64,000 nucleotides of DNA from Falsibacillus pallidus (GTDB lineage Bacteria > Bacillota > Bacilli > Bacillales > DSM-25281), in contig NZ_QQAY01000004.1 of NCBI RefSeq assembly GCF_003350505.1, forward strand, positions 1 through 64,000. The letters run 5' to 3'. Below, one piece after another: positions 16,554 to 26,019 of the stretch. The notes beneath the pieces are model-generated. The model ran no database searches, was not told the DNA's origin, and was given only the letters and a program-made list of their open reading frames with translations. Positions within the stretch are counted from its first letter, which is position 1. Each line of letters starts with the position of its first letter. The translations under genes and the position numbers were made by a program.

Positions 16554-17213
16554 ATGATAAACATTGGGGCAGTATTGAACTTGGAACCATTGCGGGATGG
16601 GCAGAAGGAAAAATATAAATGCAAGGTCCACGATATTCAAGGGACAAGGATTTATATCGATTACCCTGTGAATATTGATACAGATAGAACAGCATTTTTG
16701 TTGGATGGAATGCAATTAAGCGCCAGCTACATTCTGGAGGATAATGCGGTTTACCAATTTGAAACCGAAGTTCTTGGAAGGGCGAAAAAGAATCTGCCGA
16801 TGATCATTCTGCATTATCCTGGTCCGGAAGAAATCATAAAGGTGCAAAGACGGCAATATGTCAGGGTGGAAACTTCTGTGGATGTCAATCTTGAATTGAA
16901 GCTCGATGGTCAAGAAGTGGTTCTTTCCTCGATTACAGAAGATATTTCTGCAGGTGGATGTGCAGTCTTGCTTCCTCAAGGACACAATGTGAAAAAAGGA
17001 ATGACCGGCAAGGTTTTATTGGTTTTACCGATGCAGACAGGCGAATACCACTATCTGAATCTTGATGCAAAAGTATCGAGGGTCTGGGAAAATAACAGAC
17101 TCCAGATAGCTTCCATACAATTTACTGATATTGAAAATCTTCATCAGCAGCTCTTATTCAGATTCTGCTTTGACAGGCAGCTCATCATGAAAAGAAAGCG
17201 TGTAATGAATTAA
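16554..17213 (+). CDS. ypfA: Cyclic-di-GMP-binding flagellar brake protein YpfA (MotI/DgrA)
   Basis: A 219-residue cytoplasmic protein with an N-terminal YcgR-like beta domain (about 1-95) and a C-terminal PilZ domain (about 98-210). The c-di-GMP-binding residues are visible as QRRQYVRVE (RxxxR, about 100) and DISAGGCAV (D-x-S-x2-G, about 139). In B. subtilis the protein binds the MotA stator when c-di-GMP is high and stops flagellar rotation. ATG 16554 follows AAGGGGGAG; the in-frame start at 16488 lacks a ribosome site. The presence of cheR later in the window fits a motile organism. Confidence 0.9.
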   Translation: MINIGAVLNLEPLRDGQKEKYKCKVHDIQGTRIYIDYPVNIDTDRTAFLLDGMQLSASYILEDNAVYQFETEVLGRAKKNLPMIILHYPGPEEIIKVQRRQYVRVETSVDVNLELKLDGQEVVLSSITEDISAGGCAVLLPQGHNVKKGMTGKVLLVLPMQTGEYHYLNLDAKVSRVWENNRLQIASIQFTDIENLHQQLLFRFCFDRQLIMKRKRVMN

Positions 17214-17291
17214 ATCCAGCCTAAATAGATGGATAAATGTGAATAATACCCATTTTCCCTTCCATACTAATGAAAGAATGGAGTGGGAAAA

Positions 17292-17477
17292 ATGGAAATG
17301 GTTGAAAGATGGATCATTAAATTAACTATCATCCAACTAATTGGATTGCTTGCTGCGCAATTATTCCTGCATCATTATAATTGGCTGCCGCAAATGAACA
17401 GGCTGCTCCTGTATGAGGGAGTGGAAAAAATGAAATACAGCGAGATTTTGGATGTTCTCGAGCCGCAAAGCAGGTAA
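17292..17477 (+). CDS. ypfB: Small membrane protein, YpfB-like (DUF5359)
   Basis: A 61-residue protein with one hydrophobic helix (about 8-25, TIIQLIGLLAAQLFLHHYNW) and a short soluble tail. It fits the DUF5359 group, found just before cmk in Bacillus, and B. subtilis YpfB is of similar size. ATG 17292 is preferred, with GGAG at 17280-17283; GTG 17283 is too close to that site. The function is unknown. Its stop codon lies in the terminator hairpin 17467-17493. Confidence 0.75.
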   Translation: MEMVERWIIKLTIIQLIGLLAAQLFLHHYNWLPQMNRLLLYEGVEKMKYSEILDVLEPQSR

Positions 17478-17493
17478 ATACCCTGCTTTTTTT
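17467..17493 (+). terminator. Terminator after the ypfB-like gene
   Basis: AAAGCAGG (17467-17474) pairs with CCTGCTTT (17482-17489), followed by T residues to 17493. Confidence 0.8.
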
Positions 17494-17577
17494 AAATAGA
17501 AAATGATTTTTTTGCGTTTTATGATAAAATAATGGTTGGTTAATTAGTGAAGTTAATGAAAAGAATAGGTGGATTTT

Positions 17578-18252
17578 ATGGAGAAAAAAATTAGTATCGC
17601 TATTGATGGACCAGCTGCTGCTGGCAAAAGTACAGTCGCAAAGATTGTTGCAGAGAATTTTTCTTATATTTATATAGATACTGGTGCCATGTATCGTGCA
17701 CTTACCTATCATGCATTGCAGAATCAAATTGATTTGATGGATGAAAAAGCGCTGGTGGAAGCACTGGGCAAGATAGAGATTTCTTTGAAGCCGGGAGAAA
17801 ATGGACAGCTTGTTTTTATCGATTCCCAAGATGTCACGAAAGAAATCCGATTTTCCGACGTGACCAATCAAGTGTCCATCGTTGCCAAGCATGGTGGCGT
17901 CCGGAGTGAAATGGTCAGAAGGCAGCAAGATTTCGCAACAGAAGGCGGAGTAGTGATGGACGGAAGGGATATTGGAACTCATGTCCTTCCGAAAGCGGAA
18001 TTGAAGGTATTCTTACTTGCGAGCGTAGAGGAACGAGCAAAGCGCCGCCATGAAGAAAATCAAGCGAAAGGCTTTGATTCCGACCTTAACACTTTGATGC
18101 AGGAAATTGAAAAGCGCGATCAGCTGGATTCGGAACGTGAAGTTGCTCCTTTGAAAAAAGCCGATGACGCTGTGGTAATCGATACAACTTCATTGTCCAT
18201 TGGACAGGTAGTTGAAAAAATTACAGATTTGGCACAAGAAAGGATTGGATGA
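17578..18252 (+). CDS. cmk: Cytidylate kinase
   Basis: A 224-residue NMP kinase that phosphorylates CMP and dCMP, supplying CTP for nucleic acid and lipid synthesis. The P-loop GPAAAGKST is at 11-19; [13 protein letters not shown] and [14 protein letters not shown] are the CMP-binding and catalytic segments characteristic of Cmk. ATG 17578 gives the family length of 224; AGGTGG at 17567-17572 is the ribosome site, and the in-frame GTG 17569 overlaps it. The stop overlaps the plsC start by 4 bp. Confidence 0.95.
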   Translation: MEKKISIAIDGPAAAGKSTVAKIVAENFSYIYIDTGAMYRALTYHALQNQIDLMDEKALVEALGKIEISLKPGENGQLVFIDSQDVTKEIRFSDVTNQVSIVAKHGGVRSEMVRRQQDFATEGGVVMDGRDIGTHVLPKAELKVFLLASVEERAKRRHEENQAKGFDSDLNTLMQEIEKRDQLDSEREVAPLKKADDAVVIDTTSLSIGQVVEKITDLAQERIG

Positions 18253-18836
18253 TGGTGACGTTTTACGATTTTGCCAAAGGGGTGGTAAGCTCGGTCTTCA
18301 AACCCCTATACAAAATTGAAGTTATTGGTGCAGAGAATTTTCCGAAAGAAGGGGGAGTTCTGCTCTGCACAAACCACATTCATAACTTTGACCCGCCTGT
18401 AGTGGGAATTTGTACACCCCGCCCGGTCAGCTTTATGGCAAAAGAGGAATTGTTTAAGGTACCCGTATTGGGAAAGGCTGTAGGGAATTTGAATGCTTTT
18501 CCTGTCAAGAGGGGAATGAGCGACCGGGAAGCACTTCGTAAAGGTTTAGCCGTTTTAAAAGAGGGGAAGGTTTTAGGATTATTTCCAGAGGGTACAAGAA
18601 GTAAAGATGGTAAATTGGGAAAAGGTCTTGCTGGAGCCGGATTCTTTGCTTCAAGATCTGAAGCGTATATTATACCTTGTGCCATCATTGGTCCTTATAA
18701 AGCATTCCGAAAGCTGAAAGTGGTATTTGGGCAGCCGATTGACATGACAGAATTAAGGGAAGCAAAAAAGTCGGCTGATATCGTGACGGAAGTCATAATG
18801 GCCCATATAAATGAATTGATAGAAAAACATCAATAA
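18249..18836 (+). CDS. plsC: 1-acyl-sn-glycerol-3-phosphate acyltransferase
   Basis: A 195-residue membrane-associated acyltransferase that converts lysophosphatidic acid to phosphatidic acid. The catalytic HX4D motif is in NHIHNFDPP (about 37-45) and the glycerol-phosphate-binding FPEGTRS is near 115-121. Two start codons overlap the cmk stop (ATG 18249 and ATG 18252), and translation is likely coupled to cmk. B. subtilis 168 lacks a plsC gene between cmk and ypfD; many other Bacillaceae have this order, so it is best seen as a lineage trait. Confidence 0.9.
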   Translation: MMVTFYDFAKGVVSSVFKPLYKIEVIGAENFPKEGGVLLCTNHIHNFDPPVVGICTPRPVSFMAKEELFKVPVLGKAVGNLNAFPVKRGMSDREALRKGLAVLKEGKVLGLFPEGTRSKDGKLGKGLAGAGFFASRSEAYIIPCAIIGPYKAFRKLKVVFGQPIDMTELREAKKSADIVTEVIMAHINELIEKHQ

Positions 18837-18901
18837 TAAGCGTCATTACTTGACAAATGTCTTTATTTGTTAGACCTTTATAGTAGGTATTATTTTTTAG
18901 A

Positions 18902-18970
18902 ATAATGCGATTTTTGCATTATCGATAAAGATGGTTAATTAGGCCGATGCTACAAACGTTGTGTCATCGG
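18902..18970 (+). promoter_or_regulatory. Two hairpins in the region upstream of ypfD
   Basis: ATAATGC (18902-18908) pairs with GCATTAT (18916-18922), and CCGATG (18944-18949) with CATCGG (18965-18970) around an inner ACAA/TTGT stem. The 204-bp gap before ypfD also holds a TTGACA at 18849 but no well-spaced -10 box. A structured mRNA leader is possible; it is not a known family that I recognise. Confidence 0.35.
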
Positions 18971-19040
18971 ACACGATAAGCAGCCTATTCATCATCATTA
19001 CCTTTGCATATTTCAGCAGTTGGACTAAGGAGGAGTACAT

Positions 19041-20174
19041 ATGGCAGATGACATGAATCAAGTTGAAGTAAGATCCTTTGCAGAAGGTGATAAAGTAAAA
19101 GGCACTGTAACAAAGGTCGAAGAGAAACAAGTTCTTGTTGATATCTCAGGCAGTAAACTGGATGGAATTGTTCCGATCAGCGAATTGTCGAGTCTTCATG
19201 TGGAAAAAGCTTCCGATGTTGTCAATGAAGGCGATGAGCTGGATTTAATCGTGACTAAAGTCGAAGAAGAACTATTAGTCCTTTCTAAGCGTAAAGTAGA
19301 CGCTGAAAAGGCTTGGGATGAAATGAAGCAGCGCTTCGAAGAAGGAAAAGTATTTGAAGCAGAGGTCAAGGAAGTCGTAAAAGGCGGTTTGGTTGTCGAT
19401 CTAGGAGTAAGAGGGTTTGTGCCCGCTTCCTTGGTAGAAGACCATTTCGTTGAAGATTTTACAGACTATAAAGGCAAGACACTGACATTTAAGATTGTTG
19501 AACTTGATGAAGAGAAAAATCGACTGATTTTATCTCATCGTGCTGTTATTCAAGGAGAAAAAGAAGAGAAGAAAAAAGGCCTGCTTGAAAAACTGGAAAC
19601 GGGGCAGATTATTGAAGGAAAGGTTCAGCGTTTAACGGATTTCGGCGCTTTTGTAGATATTGGTGGAATTGATGGTCTTGTTCACATTTCCCAATTATCT
19701 TATGAGCATGTGGAAAAACCGTCTGATGTTGTTTCTGAAGGGGATACTGTAAAAGTAAAAATTCTTTCTGTTGACCGCGATAATGAGAGGATTTCCCTAT
19801 CCATCAAAGAAACACAGCCTGGACCATGGTCAAATCTAAGTGAAAAAGCACCAAGGGGTCAGGTACTGAAAGGTACTGTTAAAAGAATCGTTTCATACGG
19901 TGCTTTTGTGGAAGTCTTCCCTGGTGTAGAAGGTCTCGTTCATATTTCACAAATTTCCCACAAACATATTGGTACTCCGCATGAAGTCCTTACGGAAGGA
20001 CAGGAAGTTGATGTTAAAGTCCTTGATGTTAACGAAGCGGATCAGCGTCTTTCATTAAGCATGAAAGAATTTGAAGATAAGGCGGATTTTGAGGAAAAGT
20101 ATGAATTGCCTGAAGAAAACACAGGTTTCCAGCTCGGTGAAATGATTGGAGATAAACTAAAAGACTTAAAATAA
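19041..20174 (+). CDS. ypfD: S1 RNA-binding domain protein, RpsA-like (YpfD)
   Basis: A 377-residue protein with four S1 (OB-fold) domains at about 16-84, 100-170, 187-257 and 274-343; domains three and four are the most canonical ([21 protein letters not shown], split here as [10 protein letters not shown] and GLVHISQLS). It is the Gram-positive homologue of ribosomal protein S1 but shorter than the six-domain E. coli protein (557), and in B. subtilis it is not essential. The ribosome site AAGGAGGAG is strong and well spaced from ATG 19041. It follows cmk-plsC, like rpsA follows cmk in many bacteria. Confidence 0.93.
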   Translation: MADDMNQVEVRSFAEGDKVKGTVTKVEEKQVLVDISGSKLDGIVPISELSSLHVEKASDVVNEGDELDLIVTKVEEELLVLSKRKVDAEKAWDEMKQRFEEGKVFEAEVKEVVKGGLVVDLGVRGFVPASLVEDHFVEDFTDYKGKTLTFKIVELDEEKNRLILSHRAVIQGEKEEKKKGLLEKLETGQIIEGKVQRLTDFGAFVDIGGIDGLVHISQLSYEHVEKPSDVVSEGDTVKVKILSVDRDNERISLSIKETQPGPWSNLSEKAPRGQVLKGTVKRIVSYGAFVEVFPGVEGLVHISQISHKHIGTPHEVLTEGQEVDVKVLDVNEADQRLSLSMKEFEDKADFEEKYELPEENTGFQLGEMIGDKLKDLK

Positions 20175-20186
20175 TGGTGATGTGAA

Positions 20187-21239
20187 TTGACAAGGGCTAA
20201 GCGCAAACTGGAGCATATAAAATATGCACTTACAACAGGAAATAATGGTCAGGCAGGATTTGCTGATATACACTTTGTACATCAGAGCCTTCCTGATCTT
20301 TCATTGGATGACGTCACCTTAAATACGGTCATAGGCGAACTTTATTTAAGTTCGCCTCTTTTTATTAATGCCATGACTGGTGGTGGCGGGGCTAAAACAC
20401 AGGAAATCAATGAACAGATCGCCATTGCTGCGCGGGAAACAAATACTGCCATGGCTGTAGGCTCTCAGATGGGAGCCATAAAAGACAAATCAGAAAGACC
20501 TTCTTTCGAGATTGTTCGAAAAGTGAATCCAGATGGTATTGTCTTTGCCAACTTAGGAAGTGAGGCAACGGTTGACCAAGCGAAAGAAGCAGTTGAAATG
20601 CTCAGGGCTGATGTTCTGCAAATTCATTTGAATGTGATTCAGGAATTAACCATGCCTGAAGGCGACAGAGACTTTAAAGGGGCCTTGGAGAGGATTCATG
20701 CCATTATAAGTTCTGTCGGCGTTCCAGTGATTATAAAGGAAACTGGTGCTGGCATTAGTATGGAAACTGCAAAAAAATTGGCTTCTGTGTCACCATTTGC
20801 GATTGATGCAGGCGGATATGGCGGGACGAATTTTGCTGAAATTGAAAATTCCAGAAGGAAAAGAATATTGGAATATTTTAATGAATGGGGGATCCCTACT
20901 GCTGTTTCTGTAGTTGAAATTACTCATGGGGCGCCTTCTATACCTGTGTTAGCCTCAGGAGGCATCAAGGGCGCTGATGACATATTGAAAGCAATTAGCC
21001 TTGGGGCTTCTGCTGCCGGGATGGCCGGCCCATTGTTAAAAACCTTAATGCAGGATGGTTTGGATGCTTTAATCTCTGAAATCTCTGAACTGAAGGAAGA
21101 TATGAAGGTCATGATGTGTGCGCTTGGCCGTCCGACAATCCAAGAACTGCAAATGGCCCCGGTTATGATTTCAGGGGACTCATTCCACTTTTTAAAGCAG
21201 CGTGGAATTGATACAAAAAAATATAGTCAAAGAACATAA
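20187..21239 (+). CDS. fni: Isopentenyl-diphosphate delta-isomerase, type II (FMN-dependent)
   Basis: A 350-residue flavoenzyme that interconverts isopentenyl and dimethylallyl diphosphate. Family segments are ITFVHQSLPDL-like DIHFVHQSLPDLSL (about 27-40), NAMTGGGG (about 63-70), and the FMN phosphate site ASGGIKGADD (about 253-262). The start is TTG 20187 with GGTGATG upstream, giving MTRAKRKLEHIKYAL, which aligns with B. subtilis Fni. It lies 12 bp after ypfD. The C5 products feed the heptaprenyl chain made by hepS/hepT at 30-32.5 kb. Confidence 0.94.
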   Translation: MTRAKRKLEHIKYALTTGNNGQAGFADIHFVHQSLPDLSLDDVTLNTVIGELYLSSPLFINAMTGGGGAKTQEINEQIAIAARETNTAMAVGSQMGAIKDKSERPSFEIVRKVNPDGIVFANLGSEATVDQAKEAVEMLRADVLQIHLNVIQELTMPEGDRDFKGALERIHAIISSVGVPVIIKETGAGISMETAKKLASVSPFAIDAGGYGGTNFAEIENSRRKRILEYFNEWGIPTAVSVVEITHGAPSIPVLASGGIKGADDILKAISLGASAAGMAGPLLKTLMQDGLDALISEISELKEDMKVMMCALGRPTIQELQMAPVMISGDSFHFLKQRGIDTKKYSQRT

Positions 21240-21241
21240 TT

Positions 21242-21277
21242 AAAGGAGGTCGTCTTGAAAGAAAACGACCTCCTTTT
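21242..21277 (+). terminator. Terminator after fni
   Basis: AAAGGAGGTCGT (21242-21253) pairs with ACGACCTCCTTT (21264-21275), ten-base loop, then T residues. It can also act on the converging ypzI. Confidence 0.88.
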
Positions 21278-21289
21278 TGTATGCCCAAA

Positions 21290-21424
21290 TCAGCCGCGCT
21301 GCCTGTTTCTTGCTTCTTCCGGGCCTTCTAGTTTGGAAGAACCTTTATAATGTAGAGCCTGATCACGATCTGATTCCACGGTCTTGCCTGCTTTTAATTT
21401 CTTTTCTTGTCTGTCTTTTCCCAT
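21290..21424 (-). CDS. ypzI: Small hydrophilic protein YpzI
   Basis: A 44-residue, highly charged protein (MGKDRQEKKLKAGKTVESDR at its start) of unknown function, matching the small YpzI protein of Bacillus in size and place next to yphA. ATG at 21424 on the minus strand follows a perfect AGGAGGTG (21429-21436); a longer version from 21472 has no ribosome site. It has no membrane segment or cysteine motif. The name rests on memory of the B. subtilis protein and synteny. Confidence 0.7.
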   Translation of the reverse strand: MGKDRQEKKLKAGKTVESDRDQALHYKGSSKLEGPEEARNRQRG

Positions 21425-21527
21425 GCTGCACCTCCTATGAGTAACTTTTCCTAACAAATAATCTCTATTCATGGATAAACTTTTCTTTTCTTTACCATAA
21501 TGGTACTGAAAGGATGGTGGATTATGG

Positions 21528-22130
21528 ATGGAAGGGGTTTATTTTTTGTGGCTATTATGGATTGTTTGGATATGGAGTACTTTTTTTATGGAGAAGCATG
21601 CACCAAGAAGGTTTTCCTTGTCAATTTTAAGCCTTGGTACAATTGCGGTATATCCATATGTGATTGACATTTCAACTCTTTCAATCCAAGTTGCTGCCAT
21701 TGTCATCTTTCTGTTTTGTATGATAGAACTTACTTCTTATTCCCTGCTTGAAAAATTGAAATTGCTTATATACAGCCTTACCATCTGCGCAGGTACAGGC
21801 GGGTTCATGCTGATGAAAATATTCGATCCGGTGTGGGTGATCTTTGACCCCAAATGGATGCTTTCACTATTCCTATTTTTTCTCATTCAAATGATGACTC
21901 CAGGCGATTTAAAGAAGAGCATGCTGTCATTATACCTTGGCCTGTTTTTTGGGCATGCCGCCACTGCTATCCTTTTAAATCAATGGGGAATGAATATGCC
22001 GATAGGCTCGCCTGAAATACTGGATGTCGCAGCTTATGTAAGCACCATTTTTCTGGCCATCGAAGGAATGAAAGTCATCTCTGGATACTTTGAAGCCAAA
22101 CAAAATATCGGGAAGGGAAAACAGGGCTAA
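21528..22130 (+). CDS. yphA: Polytopic membrane protein YphA
   Basis: A 200-residue integral membrane protein of unknown function with about six hydrophobic segments (near 5-22, 28-48, 52-70, 76-96, 105-122 and 130-150). Length and place between fni and der match B. subtilis YphA (about 199). AAGGATGGTGG lies about eight bases before ATG 21528. It has its own terminator at 22184-22210. Confidence 0.8.
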   Translation: MEGVYFLWLLWIVWIWSTFFMEKHAPRRFSLSILSLGTIAVYPYVIDISTLSIQVAAIVIFLFCMIELTSYSLLEKLKLLIYSLTICAGTGGFMLMKIFDPVWVIFDPKWMLSLFLFFLIQMMTPGDLKKSMLSLYLGLFFGHAATAILLNQWGMNMPIGSPEILDVAAYVSTIFLAIEGMKVISGYFEAKQNIGKGKQG

Positions 22131-22183
22131 ATACGGATTCTTATTGCCTAGCGGGGAGATTATTGATAATATATATAAGTTAG

Positions 22184-22210
22184 ACCCTTCTAAAGAGAAG
22201 GGTTTTCTTT
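22184..22210 (+). terminator. Terminator after yphA
   Basis: ACCCTTCT (22184-22191) pairs with AGAAGGGT (22196-22203), four-base loop, then TTTCTTT. Confidence 0.75.
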
Positions 22211-22275
22211 ATCCTGAATGTTTATGATAAAAAAAAGATATGTACTTAAATGTCGCTAAAGAAAGGGTGAAAATC

Positions 22276-23586
22276 ATGACAAAACCAGTTGTTGCCATAG
22301 TCGGTCGCCCTAATGTAGGTAAATCAACTATTTTCAACCGAATAGTCGGCGAGAGGATTTCCATCGTCGAAGATATTCCAGGAGTTACGAGAGACCGTAT
22401 TTATAGCAGTGCAGAATGGCTTACTCATGAATTTAATATTATTGATACAGGAGGCATCGAAATAAGCGATGCGCCTTTTATGGAACAAATCAGGCATCAA
22501 GCGGAAATTGCTATTGATGAAGCGGACGTCATCATCTTTTTAGTCAATGGCCGTGAAGGTGTCACCTCTGCGGATGAAGAGGTTGCAAAAATTCTTTATA
22601 AAACAAAAAAACCGGTTGTCTTAGCCGTGAATAAAATAGACAACCCTGATATGAAAGAAATGATTTATGATTTTTATGCATTGGGATTTGGCGAACCATA
22701 TCCAATCTCGGGGTCACATGGCTTAGGCCTGGGAGATTTGCTGGATGAAGCCGCTAAATTCTTCCCAAGTGATGAAGGGGACCAATATGGCGAAAACGTT
22801 ATAAAGTTTAGTTTGATTGGCCGACCTAATGTAGGGAAATCCTCTTTATTCAATGCACTCATTGGCGAAGACCGTGTCATTGTGAGTGATATCGAAGGAA
22901 CGACAAGGGATGCGATAGACTCTGTCTTTACTTTTGATGAACAAGAATATGTTGTAATTGATACAGCTGGAATGAGAAAAAAAGGGAAGGTGTATGAAAG
23001 CACTGAAAAATACAGTGTGCTTCGTGCATTGCGGGCTATAGAAAGATCTGATGTCGTCCTTGTTGTCCTGAATGGGGAAGAAGGGATCCGCGAACAGGAC
23101 AAGCGGATCGCTGGATATGCCCATGAATCTGGCAGAGCGGTAATCATCGTTGTGAATAAATGGGATGCCGTTGAAAAAGATGAAAAGACTATGAAACTTT
23201 TCGAGCAGAATATCAGGGAACATTTCCAATTCTTGAGCTATGCTCCAGTAGTTTTCTTATCAGCTAAAACGAAGAAAAGGGTTCATACACTTATGCCGAT
23301 GATTGATATGGCAAGCGAAAATCATTCTTTACGCGTTCAATCCAGCATTCTGAATGAGGTCATCATGGATGCTATCGCAACGAACCCGACGCCGACAGAT
23401 AAAGGCAAGCGTTTAAGAGTTTATTATGCGACCCAAGTGGCTGTTAAACCGCCGACTTTTGTGGTCTTTGTCAACGAACCGGAACTGATGCATTTCTCCT
23501 ATCAGAGATTTTTAGAAAATAGGATCAGGGAAGCCTTTGGTTTTGAAGGTACGCCTATCCGGATTATTTCAAGATCCAGGAATTAA
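22276..23586 (+). CDS. der: Ribosome-assembly GTPase Der (EngA)
   Basis: A 436-residue essential GTPase with two tandem G domains and a C-terminal KH-like domain. G1 motifs GRPNVGKS occur near residues 9-16 and again near 181-188; DTGG and DTAGM are the two G3 motifs, and NKID and NKWD the two G4 motifs. It acts in maturation of the 50S ribosomal subunit. ATG 22276 follows AAAGGGTGA and gives exactly the B. subtilis length; the earlier ATG 22240 has no ribosome site. gpsA follows 16 bp later, as in B. subtilis. Confidence 0.97.
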   Translation: MTKPVVAIVGRPNVGKSTIFNRIVGERISIVEDIPGVTRDRIYSSAEWLTHEFNIIDTGGIEISDAPFMEQIRHQAEIAIDEADVIIFLVNGREGVTSADEEVAKILYKTKKPVVLAVNKIDNPDMKEMIYDFYALGFGEPYPISGSHGLGLGDLLDEAAKFFPSDEGDQYGENVIKFSLIGRPNVGKSSLFNALIGEDRVIVSDIEGTTRDAIDSVFTFDEQEYVVIDTAGMRKKGKVYESTEKYSVLRALRAIERSDVVLVVLNGEEGIREQDKRIAGYAHESGRAVIIVVNKWDAVEKDEKTMKLFEQNIREHFQFLSYAPVVFLSAKTKKRVHTLMPMIDMASENHSLRVQSSILNEVIMDAIATNPTPTDKGKRLRVYYATQVAVKPPTFVVFVNEPELMHFSYQRFLENRIREAFGFEGTPIRIISRSRN

Positions 23587-23602
23587 TAAAAAGTAGGTGA
23601 AG

Positions 23603-24658
23603 ATGGTGAAGCACTCAGAAAAAATTGCTGTCCTCGGTGCAGGAAGCTGGGGGACGGCCCTTGCAATGGTACTTGCTGATAATGGACATGATGTCCGTCT
23701 TTGGGGACATAATGCCGATCATATTCAGAGAATCAATGAAGAGAAGAAAAATGAAAAATATCTTCCAGGCATTCTACTGCCGGACGGCATTCAAGGGTAT
23801 AGCCAATTGGAAGAGTCCCTTGATTCTGTAAAAACCATCATCCTGGCTGTGCCGACAAAAGCCATCCGGGAAGTATTGAATAAGATCAAAGGATTTGCAC
23901 ATTCACCTTTTACAATTGTGCATGTGAGTAAAGGGATTGAGCCTGATACCCATTTGAGGATTTCTGAGATGATTGAGGATGAAATGCCTGAATCGCTTGT
24001 TGAGGACATCGTTGTTTTATCAGGTCCAAGCCATGCAGAAGAGGTGAGTCTCAGACACCCGACGACAGTGACCGTGTCTTCCCTTAATATGGAAGCTGCC
24101 AAAAGAGTCCAGGATCTTTTCATGAATCAAAATTTCCGGGTCTACACCAATACTGATATCATTGGAGTTGAAATCGGAGGAGCGTTGAAGAATATCATTG
24201 CTCTTGCTGCGGGTATTGCGGATGGTCTTGGCTATGGAGATAATGCAAAAGCAGCTTTGATTACAAGGGGATTGGCTGAAATTGCCCGCCTTGGCACTAA
24301 GATGGGGGCAAATCCATTGACGTTCTCAGGACTAGCGGGAATTGGTGATTTAATTGTCACATGTACAAGCGTCCATTCCAGAAACTGGCGTGCTGGGAAC
24401 ATGCTTGGAAAAGGAATGAAGCTGGATGATGTCCTGTCAAGTATGGGAATGGTGGTAGAAGGCGTCAGAACGACGAAGGCTGCTTATCAGCTTTCTAAAA
24501 AATATGATGTGAATATGCCGATTACAGATGCCTTATACAACATTTTAGTCAACGAAGTAAACCCTAAAGATGCTGTCGACCGCTTGATGGCAAGGGGAAA
24601 AACGAATGAAATGGACGATTTAGTCAATATTTTAGGCGAAAGATTATTCGAAGAATAG
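23603..24658 (+). CDS. gpsA: Glycerol-3-phosphate dehydrogenase [NAD(P)+]
   Basis: A 351-residue enzyme that reduces dihydroxyacetone phosphate to sn-glycerol 3-phosphate for phospholipid synthesis. The dinucleotide motif GAGSWGTALA is near 11-20; KNIIALAAGIADGLGYGDNA contains the catalytic lysine region, and GDLIVTCTSVHSRN is the substrate-binding signature. The start is not certain: AGGTGA (23595-23600) could serve ATG 23603 or GTG 23606. It is in one unit with der and is closed by the hairpin at 24745-24780, after which the next gene begins 290 bp later. Confidence 0.95.
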   Translation: MVKHSEKIAVLGAGSWGTALAMVLADNGHDVRLWGHNADHIQRINEEKKNEKYLPGILLPDGIQGYSQLEESLDSVKTIILAVPTKAIREVLNKIKGFAHSPFTIVHVSKGIEPDTHLRISEMIEDEMPESLVEDIVVLSGPSHAEEVSLRHPTTVTVSSLNMEAAKRVQDLFMNQNFRVYTNTDIIGVEIGGALKNIIALAAGIADGLGYGDNAKAALITRGLAEIARLGTKMGANPLTFSGLAGIGDLIVTCTSVHSRNWRAGNMLGKGMKLDDVLSSMGMVVEGVRTTKAAYQLSKKYDVNMPITDALYNILVNEVNPKDAVDRLMARGKTNEMDDLVNILGERLFEE

Positions 24659-24744
24659 GCATTTATTGATGCATGCTGAATGTTTCAGCATAGGATATAG
24701 ATGAAGAATAAACGCTTTAAAGCCGGGGATGGCGCATCGTCAGT

Positions 24745-24780
24745 AAAACTGAGGCAGGAAACACCTGCTTCAGTTTTTCT
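24745..24780 (+). terminator. Terminator after der-gpsA
   Basis: AAAACTGAGGCAGG (24745-24758) pairs with CCTGCTTCAGTTTT (24764-24777) with one mismatch, then T residues. About 85 bp separate it from the gpsA stop. Confidence 0.8.
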
Positions 24781-24796
24781 TTGTCCAATTTTTTTG

Positions 24797-24933
24797 TGAA
24801 AACGATTACGATTTAAATAAATATACATAATTCCCATGGATTTCATGTGGTATAATTACTACCGGTTATTAGTTATGCTATTTTTGTATACATTATTGTT
24901 AAAATCTTAATGCCGATTTTAACGTAAAAATAG
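24797..24933 (+). promoter_or_regulatory. cre-like site, extended -10 promoter and long hairpin upstream of yphE
   Basis: The 411-bp gap between gpsA and yphE holds, after the gpsA terminator, TGAAAACGATTACG (24797-24810, one mismatch to the CcpA cre consensus), an extended -10 box TGGTATAAT (about 24847-24855), and then a stem of GTTAAAATC (24898-24906) with GATTTTAAC (24915-24923), extended by CTATTTTT (24879-24886) with AAAAATAG (24926-24933). It looks like a promoter with a structured leader; I do not recognise the RNA. Nothing coding is seen between 24934 and 25069. Confidence 0.4.
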
Positions 24934-25069
24934 CTGTTTGGCGCGTTGAAATAGAGTGTCCAGGCTCTTTTTAGATGAAATTTTCTACTTAGATTACATA
25001 AGCTATTCTATTTGAATGTCTAAAGCAGCAAACTATGTGAAAAGAGCCTTTGTTAAAGGAGGGGTGGAC

Positions 25070-25270
25070 ATGTCTCCTGGTATGTTGAAAATGTGGATAT
25101 CCTTTGCTTCTATGGGTCTGATGATTTTATCGATACTGACGATTTATTTAAGCAGATATAAAATAAAAATGAAACCAGTGAAATTTATCATAGCCTTTTT
25201 TGCATACATATTTTTAATTTTAAGCGGACTTTTGATGGTCTATGTCGTATTTTCAAGTCCAAATAGCTAG
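25070..25270 (+). CDS. yphE: Small membrane protein YphE (DUF2768)
   Basis: A 66-residue protein with two membrane helices (about 5-28 and 40-62). MSPGMLKMWISFASMGLM at its N-terminus is typical of the DUF2768 family, and the position before yphF and spoIVA matches B. subtilis yphE. AAAGGAGGGG precedes ATG 25070 at good spacing; the in-frame extension to 25016 lacks a ribosome site. The function is unknown. Confidence 0.82.
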   Translation: MSPGMLKMWISFASMGLMILSILTIYLSRYKIKMKPVKFIIAFFAYIFLILSGLLMVYVVFSSPNS

Positions 25271-25303
25271 CTGCCACAGCAAAAATGAAAGGAGAAAGAT
25301 ACT

Positions 25304-26014
25304 TTGAAAGCCTTTTTTAAAGCATCCTTTCTGATGATGCTCATTTTTTCACTAAGTGGATGCATGTATCCACAGGATGAATTGGCTCAAAATAAGATCC
25401 CATATAAAGAACAGATCCAATCGGTGCAGTCTGCTGTTGATCAATTTAAAGCAGCAAACGGTGGAATCCTGCCTATTAAAACACGGGATCAAAAAACGCC
25501 AATATTCGAAAAATATCCAATTGATTTTCAGCGGATAACTCCTAAATATATGGCTGAACCGCCTGGTAATGCATTCGAAAGCGGCGGGATCTTTCAATAT
25601 GTCCTGGTAGACGTTGAAAAAAATCCAACCGTAAAAATCTTTGATTTGAGAATGGCTGATAAAATCCGGGATATGAAAATCAGGATGCAAGCCCTTGACT
25701 ATCCTCCTTTTAAGTCGGAATTGGCTGATAATGTGTATTCCATTGACTATAAAAGGATTGGGTATAAGGAAGAACCTTATGCAGTCTCTCCCTATTCACA
25801 AAAAAATTTATCATTTGTTCTGAACGGGGCAGGAGACGTATTTGTCGACTATCGAAGCGACCTTTACGAAGCATTAAAAAAGCATAAGAAAACCGAATTC
25901 AAACCAGGAGATGATATCAGGTCAATTCTGGTTGAGGACTCTGACTTTGTGCCGGCATATTCAATGCCGTATACAGTAGATCAAAATAATGAGCCTGTTT
26001 TCATGACAAAATAG
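25304..26014 (+). CDS. yphF: Lipoprotein YphF
   Basis: A 236-residue predicted lipoprotein. The signal peptide ends in the lipobox LSGC with Cys20 as the lipidation site. The mature part has no motif I recognise; it contains several Pro/Tyr-rich stretches and is mostly polar, so it is expected on the outer face of the membrane. The start is TTG 25304 with AAAGGAGAAAG upstream. It is in one unit with yphE, 33 bp apart, upstream of spoIVA, and is closed by a terminator. Confidence 0.83.
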   Translation: MKAFFKASFLMMLIFSLSGCMYPQDELAQNKIPYKEQIQSVQSAVDQFKAANGGILPIKTRDQKTPIFEKYPIDFQRITPKYMAEPPGNAFESGGIFQYVLVDVEKNPTVKIFDLRMADKIRDMKIRMQALDYPPFKSELADNVYSIDYKRIGYKEEPYAVSPYSQKNLSFVLNGAGDVFVDYRSDLYEALKKHKKTEFKPGDDIRSILVEDSDFVPAYSMPYTVDQNNEPVFMTK

Positions 26015-26019
26015 GCATA

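Noticed and set aside
16521-16715. Minus-strand frames inside ypfA and similar frames opposite der, aroA and panBC
   Set aside because: They lie fully inside well-supported genes, lack ribosome sites and have the composition of reverse-strand shadows.
23597-23605. GTG 23597 as the gpsA start
   Set aside because: It lies within the AGGTGA ribosome site; ATG 23603 or GTG 23606 are more plausible.
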